Source of the DNA: Belliella pelovolcani
GTDB taxonomy: Bacteria; Bacteroidota; Bacteroidia; Cytophagales; Cyclobacteriaceae
Length of the DNA: 64,000 nucleotides
Direction: 5' to 3'
Assembly: GCF_900156785.1 (NCBI RefSeq)
Contig: NZ_FTOP01000005.1
Span: 1-64,000, forward strand
In this document: in pieces, positions 37,493 to 46,086 of the stretch
Numbering within the stretch: position 1 is the first letter of the stretch
How the letters are laid out: every line of letters begins with the position of its first letter
Translations under genes and position numbers: made by a program
The notes under the pieces: generated by a model
What the model was told of the DNA's origin: nothing
Databases searched by the model: none
What the model saw: only the letters and a program-made list of their open reading frames with translations

Positions 37493-38833
37493 ATGAAATT
37501 ATATAATCACCTTTTGTCAGCTTTGATCTTTGCATCACTTCTTTTGTCTTGCCAAGAAAAGGATTATTCCCAAGTGATCACAAATGGGGATTATCAGTTT
37601 GCTGCCCAAAAAAAGCTGACGGAGATTATCATACATGATATTTTTTCTCCCCCAGTGGCGAGTAGGATCTATGCTTATCCCTCGATAGCAGCCTACGAGG
37701 TAGCGGTATTGTCAGGAGGAGATTATCAATCGCTGATGGGACAGTTGAATGGTTTTGAAAAGAAGGACTTTCAAGCGTCTGAGGATGTCTACTTCCCTTT
37801 GGCGGCTTTGGCTGCCTATTATAAAGTGGGTACTTTGCTAATTTTTTCAGAAGAAATGATGCAGGAACACCGAGACGAAGCTTTCAAAGCCATTAAAGCA
37901 CAGGGTGTTCCGAGTCGCGTGATGGAGGCCTCGATTGCGTTTGGAGAAGAGGTGGCAGATCACGTGATTGCATATTCCAAGCAAGACAATTATCATCAGA
38001 GTAGGTCATTTGAAAAATATACGATCAGCTCCGATCCTAACGCATGGCAACCAACACCACCCATGTATATGGAGGGCATTGAGCCGCATTGGAATAAGAT
38101 CAGGCCATTTGTGCTGAAGTCTGCAGATCAGTTCAAGTCTGTGCCACCTACGGCATTCAGTACAGAGGTAGACTCTGATTTTTATAGAGAAGCAGAGGAA
38201 GTCTTCAAAATCACCAAGAATCTCACCAAGGAGCAAAGTGACATCGCTTACTTCTGGGATTGCAACCCATATAAAGTGAATGTCAAAGGCCATGTGATGT
38301 TTGCAGAAAAGAAAATCACCCCAGGAGGACACTGGATGGGGATAGCAGCTATTTCTTCCAAGACTGCTCAGCAAGATTGGAAAGCAGCGGCAGAAACTTT
38401 ATCGATGACCAGTATAGCCCTATTTGATGGATTTATCGCTTGCTGGGATGAGAAGTACCGCTCTGTGTTGATCAGACCTGAGACTTATATCAATAAGTAT
38501 ATCGACGAAGATTGGTTGCCCTTATTGCAGACCCCGCCTTTCCCGGAATACACTTCAGGGCATAGTGTGATCAGCAATGCAGCTGCTGAGATCCTTACCA
38601 AGCTTTTTGGTGATAATTTTCATTTTGTGGATTCCACCGAGGTCGCTTATGGGCTTCCAGTGAGGGAATTCAAGTCCTTCAGATTGGCCGCAGATGAAGC
38701 TGCGATCAGCAGGCTTTATGGAGGCATTCACTACATGCCAGCGATCGTCCACGGCTCCACCAAAGGCAAAAAGCTTGCAGACCATTTCCTCCAGACAGTT
38801 CAATCGAAAAGTGAAAACTTGGCTTCAAATTAA
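37493..38833 (+). CDS. vanadium-dependent haloperoxidase / PAP2-superfamily lipoprotein
   Basis: 446 residues from ATG 37493 (lipobox SLLLSC; the frame is open to TTG 37469 but the extra 8 residues precede a good signal). All vanadate/phosphate-pocket residues of the VCPO family are present with the right spacing: K321 and R328 (K-x6-R-P), S355-G356-H357, then R407 and H413. Members either use vanadate to halogenate with peroxide or act as acid phosphatases, and sequence alone does not decide. It follows the third FG-GAP lipoprotein by 55 bp. It would act in the periplasm or at the surface on material handled by the locus. Confidence 0.82.
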   Translation: MKLYNHLLSALIFASLLLSCQEKDYSQVITNGDYQFAAQKKLTEIIIHDIFSPPVASRIYAYPSIAAYEVAVLSGGDYQSLMGQLNGFEKKDFQASEDVYFPLAALAAYYKVGTLLIFSEEMMQEHRDEAFKAIKAQGVPSRVMEASIAFGEEVADHVIAYSKQDNYHQSRSFEKYTISSDPNAWQPTPPMYMEGIEPHWNKIRPFVLKSADQFKSVPPTAFSTEVDSDFYREAEEVFKITKNLTKEQSDIAYFWDCNPYKVNVKGHVMFAEKKITPGGHWMGIAAISSKTAQQDWKAAAETLSMTSIALFDGFIACWDEKYRSVLIRPETYINKYIDEDWLPLLQTPPFPEYTSGHSVISNAAAEILTKLFGDNFHFVDSTEVAYGLPVREFKSFRLAADEAAISRLYGGIHYMPAIVHGSTKGKKLADHFLQTVQSKSENLASN

Positions 38834-38969
38834 AAGCCAAGAGTTTGAGGTTAGAGTTTTTTCAGTTGGTTGAAATAATGACATAAACGTTGGCTTATTT
38901 TACAGCTAGTATTGTTGCTGAGCGAATGTTTGTAGTGGGTATATTGAAGTTGGCTCTCATTTAAAACAG

Positions 38970-39000
38970 TACGTGTTTCAAAATTAAAATAAAACACGTA
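38970..39000. repeat. inverted repeat upstream of the toxin-antitoxin pair
   Basis: Perfect 9-bp arms TACGTGTTT / AAACACGTA with a 13-nt spacer, followed by TTTTTA and ending 23 bp before the antitoxin start. It could be the antitoxin operator or a terminator for upstream transcription. Confidence 0.6.
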
Positions 39001-39023
39001 TTTTTATCAAAAAGATAATTGAT

Positions 39024-39278
39024 ATGAATACAAAATTAACTTTGACAATAGAAAAAGAGGTCATTGAAATTGCAAAAGAGTATGCAAAAGAAAAAGGACA
39101 AAGTCTTTCAGAATTGGTAGAAAACTACTTCAAGTTTGTTACTGTCAAAAGAATGAAAATCAAGGAAAAGCAACTTTCCCCTAAGGTTAGAAAACTAAGA
39201 GGAATTATTAAAGCCGATGATAATTTTGACTACAAACAAATCTTAACCGAAGAACTTTCAAAAAAATATGGAGTATAA
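39024..39278 (+). CDS. antitoxin, DUF6364 ribbon-helix-helix-like
   Basis: 84 residues, basic. The N-terminal MNTKLTLTIEKEVIEIAKEYAKEKGQ is the DUF6364 pattern (a beta strand then a helix), followed by SLSELVENYFK. Such proteins repress their own promoter and neutralise a PIN toxin. It overlaps the toxin by 11 bp. The inverted repeat just upstream is a plausible operator. Confidence 0.82.
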   Translation: MNTKLTLTIEKEVIEIAKEYAKEKGQSLSELVENYFKFVTVKRMKIKEKQLSPKVRKLRGIIKADDNFDYKQILTEELSKKYGV

Positions 39279-39699
39279 ACTTTTTTTGGATTCGGATGTA
39301 GTTATTGACTTTTTTACTGACCGCGAACCACACGTAAATCCTGCAAGTGAACTTTTTGAACTGAATGAACAAGGAAATGTAAGATTGTATCTATCTGCTG
39401 TAAGTATCAATAACATTTATTACATAGTCAGGAGATTTTTAGGAAATAAAAAAACACTCGATGTTATTGAGACATTGACTGAAATGACAGAAATTGTTGG
39501 GACAACAAAAAAAGAAATCATTCAAGCGTTAAAGAATAATTTTACAGACTATGAAGATTCTATTCAATATTCTTCCGCCCTAACAATTAAGGATTTAGAT
39601 GTAATTATAACACGAAATATAAAAGATTATAGGAATTCTTCAATTGCAGTTATGACACCTTCGAGTTTCCTGAAAATGATAGAAAAAAACGAGAGCTAA
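39268..39699 (+). CDS. PIN-domain toxin (VapC-like ribonuclease)
   Basis: 143 residues with a PIN-like fold: acidic residues in LFLDSDVVIDFFTDR (D8, D10, D14 region), a central helix with LSAVSINNIYYIV, and DYEDSIQYSSAL and VIITRNIKDY toward the C-terminus, the usual PIN acidic set. VapC-type enzymes cleave tRNA or rRNA. The start at ATG 39268 lies within the antitoxin gene. A TA pair next to rsmG but flanked by non-coding, repeat-bearing DNA suggests acquisition. Confidence 0.85.
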   Translation: MEYKLFLDSDVVIDFFTDREPHVNPASELFELNEQGNVRLYLSAVSINNIYYIVRRFLGNKKTLDVIETLTEMTEIVGTTKKEIIQALKNNFTDYEDSIQYSSALTIKDLDVIITRNIKDYRNSSIAVMTPSSFLKMIEKNES

Positions 39700-39812
39700 C
39701 ATTTAGGCCCCGAGCAAAAAGCCCTCAAAAAAATCCCTGATTGATAAATTGTAATAATACTTAATGGTAAATCTAATTTAGTGGTCAGACCATAACTCTA
39801 TAACTAAGTGTT

Positions 39813-39848
39813 TTGTAAAGATCAGTATTTTAAGCCAAATCTTTACAA
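39813..39848. repeat. inverted repeat between the TA pair and rsmG
   Basis: Perfect 10-bp arms TTGTAAAGAT / ATCTTTACAA separated by 16 nt. There is no T tract on the right, so an operator or recombination remnant is more likely than a terminator. Confidence 0.5.
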
Positions 39849-39898
39849 TCGAAAGACATTCATTTCCCCTCCAAGCAGGTATATTCTAATATTCACCC

Positions 39899-39906
39899 TA
39901 TTTTTG
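39899..39906 (+). promoter_or_regulatory. candidate -7 element for rsmG
   Basis: TATTTTTG matches TAnnTTTG and lies 31 bp upstream of the rsmG start, implying a short leader. Confidence 0.5.
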
Positions 39907-39929
39907 TGAGAAATTAGATTTGAACATAC

Positions 39930-40562
39930 ATGGACCTGATACTTCAACACTTTCCCAACCTGACTGAAAAGCAAATAGAGCAGTTTGCAAAACTTCAAAC
40001 GCTCTATGCCGAATGGAATGACAAAATCAATGTGATCAGCAGGAAGGATATGGATCATTTTTACGAGCGCCATGTCTTGCACTCTTTGGGTATAGCTAAG
40101 GTGATGCAGTTTCAGCCAGGTACCAAAGTATTGGATATCGGTACAGGTGGAGGTTTCCCAGGGATTCCATTGGCTATATTATTCCCTGATACACATTTTC
40201 ACTTGGTAGATTCTATTGGCAAAAAAATCACTGTGGTAAAAGATGTTGCCAAGCAACTCAAGCTTTCGAATGTAGAAGCGCAGCAAGCTAGAGCAGAATC
40301 GCTGGTCAGGAAGTATGATTTTGTGGTGAGTAGAGCAGTGACCCGATTCACCAACTTTTTTCCTTGGGTCAAAGGGAAGTTCAAAAAAGAAGACTTCAAT
40401 GAATTTCCCAACGGCATCTTGCTACTCAAAGGTGGTGATGTAGACGAGGAGATGGAAGAAAGAAATGTAGGTTATGTGACTTATCACCTCGACGATTACT
40501 TCCAAGGAGAGTTTTTTGAAACCAAAAAAGTGGTTTATGTCCCTTGGGAAGGGAAAAGGTAA
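39930..40562 (+). CDS. rsmG: 16S rRNA (guanine-527-N7)-methyltransferase
   Basis: SAM-dependent enzyme that makes m7G527 in 16S rRNA. 210 residues. It shows the SAM loop VLDIGTGGGFPGIPLAI (about 66-82), the family N-terminal NVISRKDMDHFYERHVLHSL, and FVVSRAVTRF (motif IV). It starts at ATG 39930 and stands alone, closed by the terminator before dnaE. Confidence 0.95.
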   Translation: MDLILQHFPNLTEKQIEQFAKLQTLYAEWNDKINVISRKDMDHFYERHVLHSLGIAKVMQFQPGTKVLDIGTGGGFPGIPLAILFPDTHFHLVDSIGKKITVVKDVAKQLKLSNVEAQQARAESLVRKYDFVVSRAVTRFTNFFPWVKGKFKKEDFNEFPNGILLLKGGDVDEEMEERNVGYVTYHLDDYFQGEFFETKKVVYVPWEGKR

Positions 40563-40635
40563 AAACTAGGTGTGTTTCATTGCTACTATCGTGATAGATG
40601 AATGATATTTTGATTTCAAAGTGTATTCATCAAAT

Positions 40636-40669
40636 AAAAAAGGCTCCTGAAATCTCAGAAGCCTTTTTT
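40636..40669 (+). terminator. terminator between rsmG and dnaE
   Basis: Arms AAAAAGGCTCCTGA / TCAGAAGCCTTTTT (one mismatch) with a 4-nt loop and terminal T run. Confidence 0.82.
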
Positions 40670-40787
40670 AATTTTTATTTCAATTATTTCGAATTTAAGC
40701 TGAAGAAATCATGACAATTTCTGCCAATACTATACCCACTTGCGGGGATGTTTGTTAATTTAGAATCCCCAAATCGATAGCGTAGAT

Positions 40788-43700
40788 ATGTATATAATTT
40801 TTGATACCGAGACCACTGGATTACCAAGGAGTTATGATGCGCCCATGGCGGCAGATGACAATTGGCCAAGATTAGTTCAACTCGCTTGGCAGCTTCATGA
40901 TGCTAAAGGAAAGCTGATTTCCAATAATAATTTCATAGTAAAGCCAGAAGGGTTTACTATTCCTTACAATGCTGAGAAGGTTCACGGTATATCTACAGAT
41001 AGGGCATTGAAAGAAGGGCATGACCTGGCCGAGGTTTTGGCGATCTTTGATCAAGATGTAGCCAAAGCAAAGTATTTGGTTGGTCATAATATCGGTTTTG
41101 ATATCAATGTGGTTGGGTCGGAATTTTTGAGAAAAGCTGTCCCTATGCAGCTTCCTGAAAAAAAGGAGCTGGATACCAAAGATATCTCCACCGAATTCTG
41201 TGCCTTGCCTGGAGGAAGGGGTGGTAAATTCAAATGGCCTACGCTGACAGAATTGCATCAGAAGCTTTTTGGAGTTGGCTTTGAAGATGCGCATGATGCG
41301 GCCTACGATGTGGATGCGACCGCAAAGTGTTTCTTTGGCTTGATTACCGCTGGTGTACAACCAACGGAAGGAAGTGTTGCTGTGCAAGATGTCATCTACG
41401 AAGCACCAAAGTTGGAAGAGGCCAATTTTGCGGTAGCAACTCAGGATGACAATAAAGAGGCAGCCAAGGATGTGCTCAGAGCGGCTGGGAAGGCGGATAT
41501 TTCAGATTTGAAGGATGTGCCTTTTTCGCATTTGCACGTGCATACACAGTACTCAATCCTCCAAGCTACTTCGGAAATCCCTGCGATGATCGCCCGCGCC
41601 AAAGAGTACAATATGCCAGCTATTGCCATGACAGATCATGGAAATATGATGGCAGCTTTCCATTTTGTCAGGGAGGCATTGGCCAAAGAGATCAAGCCTA
41701 TCGTAGGGTGTGAATTTTATTTGGCTAGGGATAGAAAGAACAAAAGCCAAAAAGACGATGGCTTTCAGACAGTATTATTAGCCAAAAACAAAGCAGGTTA
41801 TCACAACTTGGCCAAGCTAGCATCTTATGCTAATATTGAGGGTTTCTACTATGTGCCAAGAATCGACAAAGAGCTACTAGTCCAATATAAGTCTGATATC
41901 ATTGCTACCACAGGTGGACTTTGGGGAGAGATTCCATTTTTGATCCTGAATGTAGGGGAAACACAAGCCGAGGAGGCTTTTGTCTGGTGGAAGGAGCAAT
42001 TTGGTGAGGACTTCTACGTAGAACTCAATCGTCACGGAGTGCCTGAAGAAGAAAAAGTCAACGAAGTATTACTTCAGTTTGCTCACAAGTACGGAGTCAA
42101 GTATTTCGCTGCCAACAATACATATTACAATTCTAAGAATGACGCAAAGGCCCATGATATTTTACTTTGCGTGAAGGATGGAGAGCTGGTAGAGAAACCC
42201 AAGAAATATATTGGCAAGCGTGGGAGAGAATTTCGCTATGGATTCCCCAATGATGAGTTTTATATCAAGAGTCCAGAGGAGATGAAAAAGCTCTTTGCTG
42301 ATCTTCCCGAAGCAATAGCTTGTACCAATGAGATTGTAGAGAAAATCGAAAGCTATAAGCTCGCAAGGGAGGTATTGCTGCCGAAATTTGATATTCCAGC
42401 TGAATTTATAGATCCACAAGATGAACTGGACGGAGGAAAGCGTGGAGAGAATGCCTATTTGAAGCATTTGACTTATGAAGGGGCCAAAAAGCGTTATCCT
42501 GTCATTACTGATGAAATTAAAGAGCGGTTGGACTTTGAGCTGAAGACCATAGAGATGACTGGCTATCCGGGTTACTTCTTGATTGTCCAGGACTTTATCG
42601 CCGCTGCACGAAATCTAGGAGTTTCGGTGGGGCCAGGTAGGGGTTCGGCGGCTGGTTCAGCGGTAGCCTATTGCACAGGAATCACCAATGTAGACCCTAT
42701 CGCCTATGATTTGCTATTTGAGAGGTTCCTCAATCCAGATAGGGTTTCACTTCCCGATATTGATATTGACTTTGACGATGAAGGTAGGCAGCTGGTGATT
42801 GATTACGTGATCAATAAATACGGCTCCAATCAGGTAGCGCAGATCATCACTTATGGTACCATGGCGGCTAAGTCAGCGATCAGGGATACTGCTAGAGTTT
42901 TGAACTTGCCACTATCCGATGCAGATCGATTGGCCAAGTTAGTGCCTGACATCAAGCTCAAAGCGCTTTTTGACCTTTCCAAAGATAGGGCGAAGCTTTC
43001 AGACAAGCTCAAGGGGAATAGTGAAGATATTGGCAAAGCCGATGAATTGATTCGTATTTCCAAAGGTAATGACGAGAGCTCCAAGACGATCAATCAAGCC
43101 AAGGTATTGGAGGGCTCTGTGAGAAATACTGGTATTCACGCATGTGGTGTGATCATCACACCGGATGATATTACCAACTTTGTACCTGTGGCATTGGCCA
43201 AGGACTCGGATATGGTATGTACCCAGTTTGACAACTCTGTGGTGGAGAGTGCTGGATTGCTCAAAATGGACTTTTTGGGACTGAAGACACTTACCCTGAT
43301 CAAGGATGCAGTTAAGATTGTCAAGGAGCGTCATGGGATCACTTTGGATCCGGATACTTTTCCCATAGATGATGTCAAGACTTACGAGCTTTTCCAGCGG
43401 GGAGAAACTGTCGGAATATTCCAATATGAATCCCCCGGTATGCAGAAATACATGCGAGAGCTGAAGCCATCAGTTTTTGCGGATTTGATTGCCATGAACG
43501 CCCTCTACAGACCTGGGCCATTGGAGTATATTCCTTCATTTATCAAAAGGAAGCATGGGGTAGAACCGATCACCTATGATCTGGATGACATGCAGGAATA
43601 CTTGGAGGAGACCTACGGGATCACAGTTTATCAGGAACAAGTGATGCTTTTGTCCCAGAAGCTGGCAGGATTTACCAAAGGTGAGGCCGATGTATTGAGG

Positions 43701-45077
43701 AAGGCCATGGGTAAGAAGCAGCGGGATGTGTTGGATAAGATGAAGCCCAAGTTTGTCGAGCAGGCTTCTTCCAAAGGGCATGATGCTAAAAAGCTTGAGA
43801 AGATATGGAAGGATTGGGAAGCATTTGCCTCCTATGCCTTCAATAAGTCCCACTCTACCTGCTATGCTTGGATTGCCTATCAGACAGCCTACCTCAAGGC
43901 ACATTACCCAGCAGAGTATATGGCATCCGTGTTGAGTAATAATATGAATGATATCACCCAGGTGACATTCTTCATGGAAGAATGTAAGCGAATGGGTATC
44001 CCAGTTTTGGGGCCTGATGTCAATGAATCCAAGAATAGTTTCACTGTAAACCAAGAAGGTCAAATCCGATTTGGGATGGCTGCCATCAAGGGAGTAGGGA
44101 GTGCAGCAGTAGATGCCATCGTAGAAGAGCGAGAGAAGAGTGGTAAGTTTCCCAACATCTTTGAGTTTTGTAAAAGAGTCAGTGCAAAGGCACTCAATAA
44201 GAAAACGCTAGAATCTTTGGCCATGGCAGGGGGCTTTGACTGCTTCCCGCAGCATCATAGACGCCAATACTTAGAAGCAGCCGATGGGGATCATAATCTA
44301 TTGGAAAAGGCAGTGAAATATGCCCAAAAAGTACAGCAGGAAGCTGATAGTTCACAAGTAAGTCTCTTTGGTGGAAGTGGAGGAATGGAAGTGCCGCTCC
44401 CTACTATAGCACCCCTCGAACCTTTCAGTCAGTTGCAGGCTCTGAATATTGAGAAGGAAGTTGTAGGGCTTTATATATCAGGACATCCATTGGATCAGTT
44501 TAGGGTTGAGATGGAGTCATTTACCAATACACCCATGACTGATTTCAACAACATAGATGTGCTCAAGACCAAGGGCGATATCAAAGCGGCAGGAATGGTG
44601 ACCTCTTTTGCACATAGAACGACAAAGACTGGAAAACCCTTTGGAACGCTGACCATAGAAGATTACCATGGTGGACATACTTTCTTCATCTTTGGCGAAG
44701 ACTATATCAAATTCAAGGAGTACTTCATGACAGGCTGGTTCCTTTACCTAACGGGCTCAGTGCATCCCAACAAGTGGAAGGAAGGAGAATTTGAATTCAA
44801 GATCAACAACATGTCCCTGCTCAGTGAAGTGAGGGGAAAAATGGTAAAAGGCTTGAGGGTCAACATTGACCTAGATGACCTTACATTGGACTTGATGGAG
44901 AAGTTGGAGAAAATTACAGAGCGGTACAAAGGTGATGCAAAGCTCTATATCAACATCATCGATAGAAAGGAAAATATCACCCTCGACCTGATGTCCAAAA
45001 AGTATCAAGTAGACCCATCCAATGAAATGATTCAGGAGCTAGGGCAATTGCCTGAGGTGGTGTATCAGATAGTTTAA
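40788..45077 (+). CDS. dnaE: DNA polymerase III alpha subunit with fused N-terminal proofreading exonuclease
   Basis: The replicative polymerase, 1429 residues. Residues 1-190 are a DnaQ-like DEDDh exonuclease (D7 and E9 in FDTETTG, VGHNIGFDI, and HDAAYDVDATA). A PHP domain begins at about 244 (FSHLHVHTQYS). The polymerase palm carries the catalytic acidic cluster D657, D659, D661 (PDIDIDFDDEGR), followed by fingers and thumb with GRGSAAGSAVAYCTG. An OB fold lies near the C-terminus (IKAAGMVTSFAHRTTK). The fusion of exonuclease to the DnaE-type core is unlike the separate E. coli DnaQ. No frame break is seen. Confidence 0.96.
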   Translation: MYIIFDTETTGLPRSYDAPMAADDNWPRLVQLAWQLHDAKGKLISNNNFIVKPEGFTIPYNAEKVHGISTDRALKEGHDLAEVLAIFDQDVAKAKYLVGHNIGFDINVVGSEFLRKAVPMQLPEKKELDTKDISTEFCALPGGRGGKFKWPTLTELHQKLFGVGFEDAHDAAYDVDATAKCFFGLITAGVQPTEGSVAVQDVIYEAPKLEEANFAVATQDDNKEAAKDVLRAAGKADISDLKDVPFSHLHVHTQYSILQATSEIPAMIARAKEYNMPAIAMTDHGNMMAAFHFVREALAKEIKPIVGCEFYLARDRKNKSQKDDGFQTVLLAKNKAGYHNLAKLASYANIEGFYYVPRIDKELLVQYKSDIIATTGGLWGEIPFLILNVGETQAEEAFVWWKEQFGEDFYVELNRHGVPEEEKVNEVLLQFAHKYGVKYFAANNTYYNSKNDAKAHDILLCVKDGELVEKPKKYIGKRGREFRYGFPNDEFYIKSPEEMKKLFADLPEAIACTNEIVEKIESYKLAREVLLPKFDIPAEFIDPQDELDGGKRGENAYLKHLTYEGAKKRYPVITDEIKERLDFELKTIEMTGYPGYFLIVQDFIAAARNLGVSVGPGRGSAAGSAVAYCTGITNVDPIAYDLLFERFLNPDRVSLPDIDIDFDDEGRQLVIDYVINKYGSNQVAQIITYGTMAAKSAIRDTARVLNLPLSDADRLAKLVPDIKLKALFDLSKDRAKLSDKLKGNSEDIGKADELIRISKGNDESSKTINQAKVLEGSVRNTGIHACGVIITPDDITNFVPVALAKDSDMVCTQFDNSVVESAGLLKMDFLGLKTLTLIKDAVKIVKERHGITLDPDTFPIDDVKTYELFQRGETVGIFQYESPGMQKYMRELKPSVFADLIAMNALYRPGPLEYIPSFIKRKHGVEPITYDLDDMQEYLEETYGITVYQEQVMLLSQKLAGFTKGEADVLRKAMGKKQRDVLDKMKPKFVEQASSKGHDAKKLEKIWKDWEAFASYAFNKSHSTCYAWIAYQTAYLKAHYPAEYMASVLSNNMNDITQVTFFMEECKRMGIPVLGPDVNESKNSFTVNQEGQIRFGMAAIKGVGSAAVDAIVEEREKSGKFPNIFEFCKRVSAKALNKKTLESLAMAGGFDCFPQHHRRQYLEAADGDHNLLEKAVKYAQKVQQEADSSQVSLFGGSGGMEVPLPTIAPLEPFSQLQALNIEKEVVGLYISGHPLDQFRVEMESFTNTPMTDFNNIDVLKTKGDIKAAGMVTSFAHRTTKTGKPFGTLTIEDYHGGHTFFIFGEDYIKFKEYFMTGWFLYLTGSVHPNKWKEGEFEFKINNMSLLSEVRGKMVKGLRVNIDLDDLTLDLMEKLEKITERYKGDAKLYINIIDRKENITLDLMSKKYQVDPSNEMIQELGQLPEVVYQIV

Positions 45078-45486
45078 GCGTTAATGTTTAGTTGATAACT
45101 GTTTAATCGATTAGGGAGAGCTAGCGTTTTGATATTGTAGTTTTATGAAGGGATACAAAGCACTCCAAGAAGCACAAAGACCACAAAATAATCATGGTGC
45201 TCTTAGAGCCCTAAAAGGAAAAAAAGTGTTTAACTGGCTTATTGATTAGGAAGTAGGTCTTTTTAGAGTATAGTTCTATGAAGCGTCGCTAAGACTTCAA
45301 AGAAGCACGAAGATCACAAAATAATCCACTAGTGCTCTTTGTGCCTCCTTAGTGTTCCTAGCGTTCCCAACCAAATGAACTCTAAACTTCAATAACCCCT
45401 AATTCTTCCCTTGAATGAACTTATTAGAGTAGAAATGAATTTAGTAGTATATTCGGCATTCGAAAAACATAAAACAGATATATAAA
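45078..45486. repeat. 409-bp gene-free region with an imperfect ~60-bp direct repeat
   Basis: Two related stretches at about 45145-45203 and 45276-45339 share AGAAGCAC(A/G)AAGA(C/T)CACAAAATAATC and flanking GTTxTATGAAG ... GTGCTCTT. A similar word set (TTAGTGTTCCTAGCGTTCC) follows. No coding frame was supported. A promoter for trxA should lie near 45450-45480. Confidence 0.6.
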
Positions 45487-45807
45487 ATGGCAAAAGCAAT
45501 TGAAATTACTGATTCTAACTTTGAAGAAATCATGAAATCTGAGCAGCCAATCCTAGTGGATTTTTGGGCTGAGTGGTGTGGACCTTGTAAAATGATCGGC
45601 CCGGTAGTGGAAGAGCTAGCAGGTGACTACGAAGGTAAGGCTGTAGTTGGTAAAGTAGATGTGGACTCCAACCCTGCGGTAGCAGCTCAATTTGGAATCA
45701 GAAGCATCCCAACCCTTTTGTTTTTCAAAGGTGGTCAGATTGTAGACAAGCAAGTAGGAGCAGTTCCAAAAGCTGTCCTGGCTCAAAAACTTGACGCGCA
45801 ACTGTAA
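45487..45807 (+). CDS. trxA: thioredoxin
   Basis: A 106-residue cytosolic dithiol protein. It has the active site WCGPCK (about residues 31-36), the conserved D in LVDFWAEW and the cis-Pro in [13 protein letters not shown]. It has no signal peptide, so it is the general intracellular thioredoxin. It stands alone with a strong terminator. Confidence 0.97.
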   Translation: MAKAIEITDSNFEEIMKSEQPILVDFWAEWCGPCKMIGPVVEELAGDYEGKAVVGKVDVDSNPAVAAQFGIRSIPTLLFFKGGQIVDKQVGAVPKAVLAQKLDAQL

Positions 45808-45822
45808 CTCTAATTTACAAAA

Positions 45823-45865
45823 GCATAAAAAAACCGTTAGCTGGACGCTAGCGGTTTTTTTATGC
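45823..45865. terminator. bidirectional terminator after trxA
   Basis: A long perfect stem (GCATAAAAAAACCGTTAGC / GCTAGCGGTTTTTTTATGC, 5-nt loop) with internal A and T tracts. It can stop transcription from either side. Confidence 0.88.
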
Positions 45866-45997
45866 GATTTGCTTTCTTAGAATCGGGCAATATTCTTGGT
45901 ATCAATAATTAATCTATATGATTTTCCACTTTCTTACCAGTGGAACATCAAGGTGGTATAAACCTCTGATTTCAAGCCAATATCAATGAGTAACTTG

Positions 45998-46011
45998 TCC
46001 GCCTTGGCGGA
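45998..46011. repeat. short palindrome TCCGCCTTGGCGGA
   Basis: Six-base arms TCCGCC / GGCGGA around TT, in a gene-free stretch between trxA and the DUF502 gene. Similar GC-rich palindromes are dispersed in many Bacteroidota genomes. Only one copy was noticed here. Confidence 0.5.
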
Positions 46012-46086
46012 TCCAATATCTATTAGTATCGGATTCATCTAGACTCTTATTTAATTTGGTTAGGAGAATAATTGCGGATATGCATA

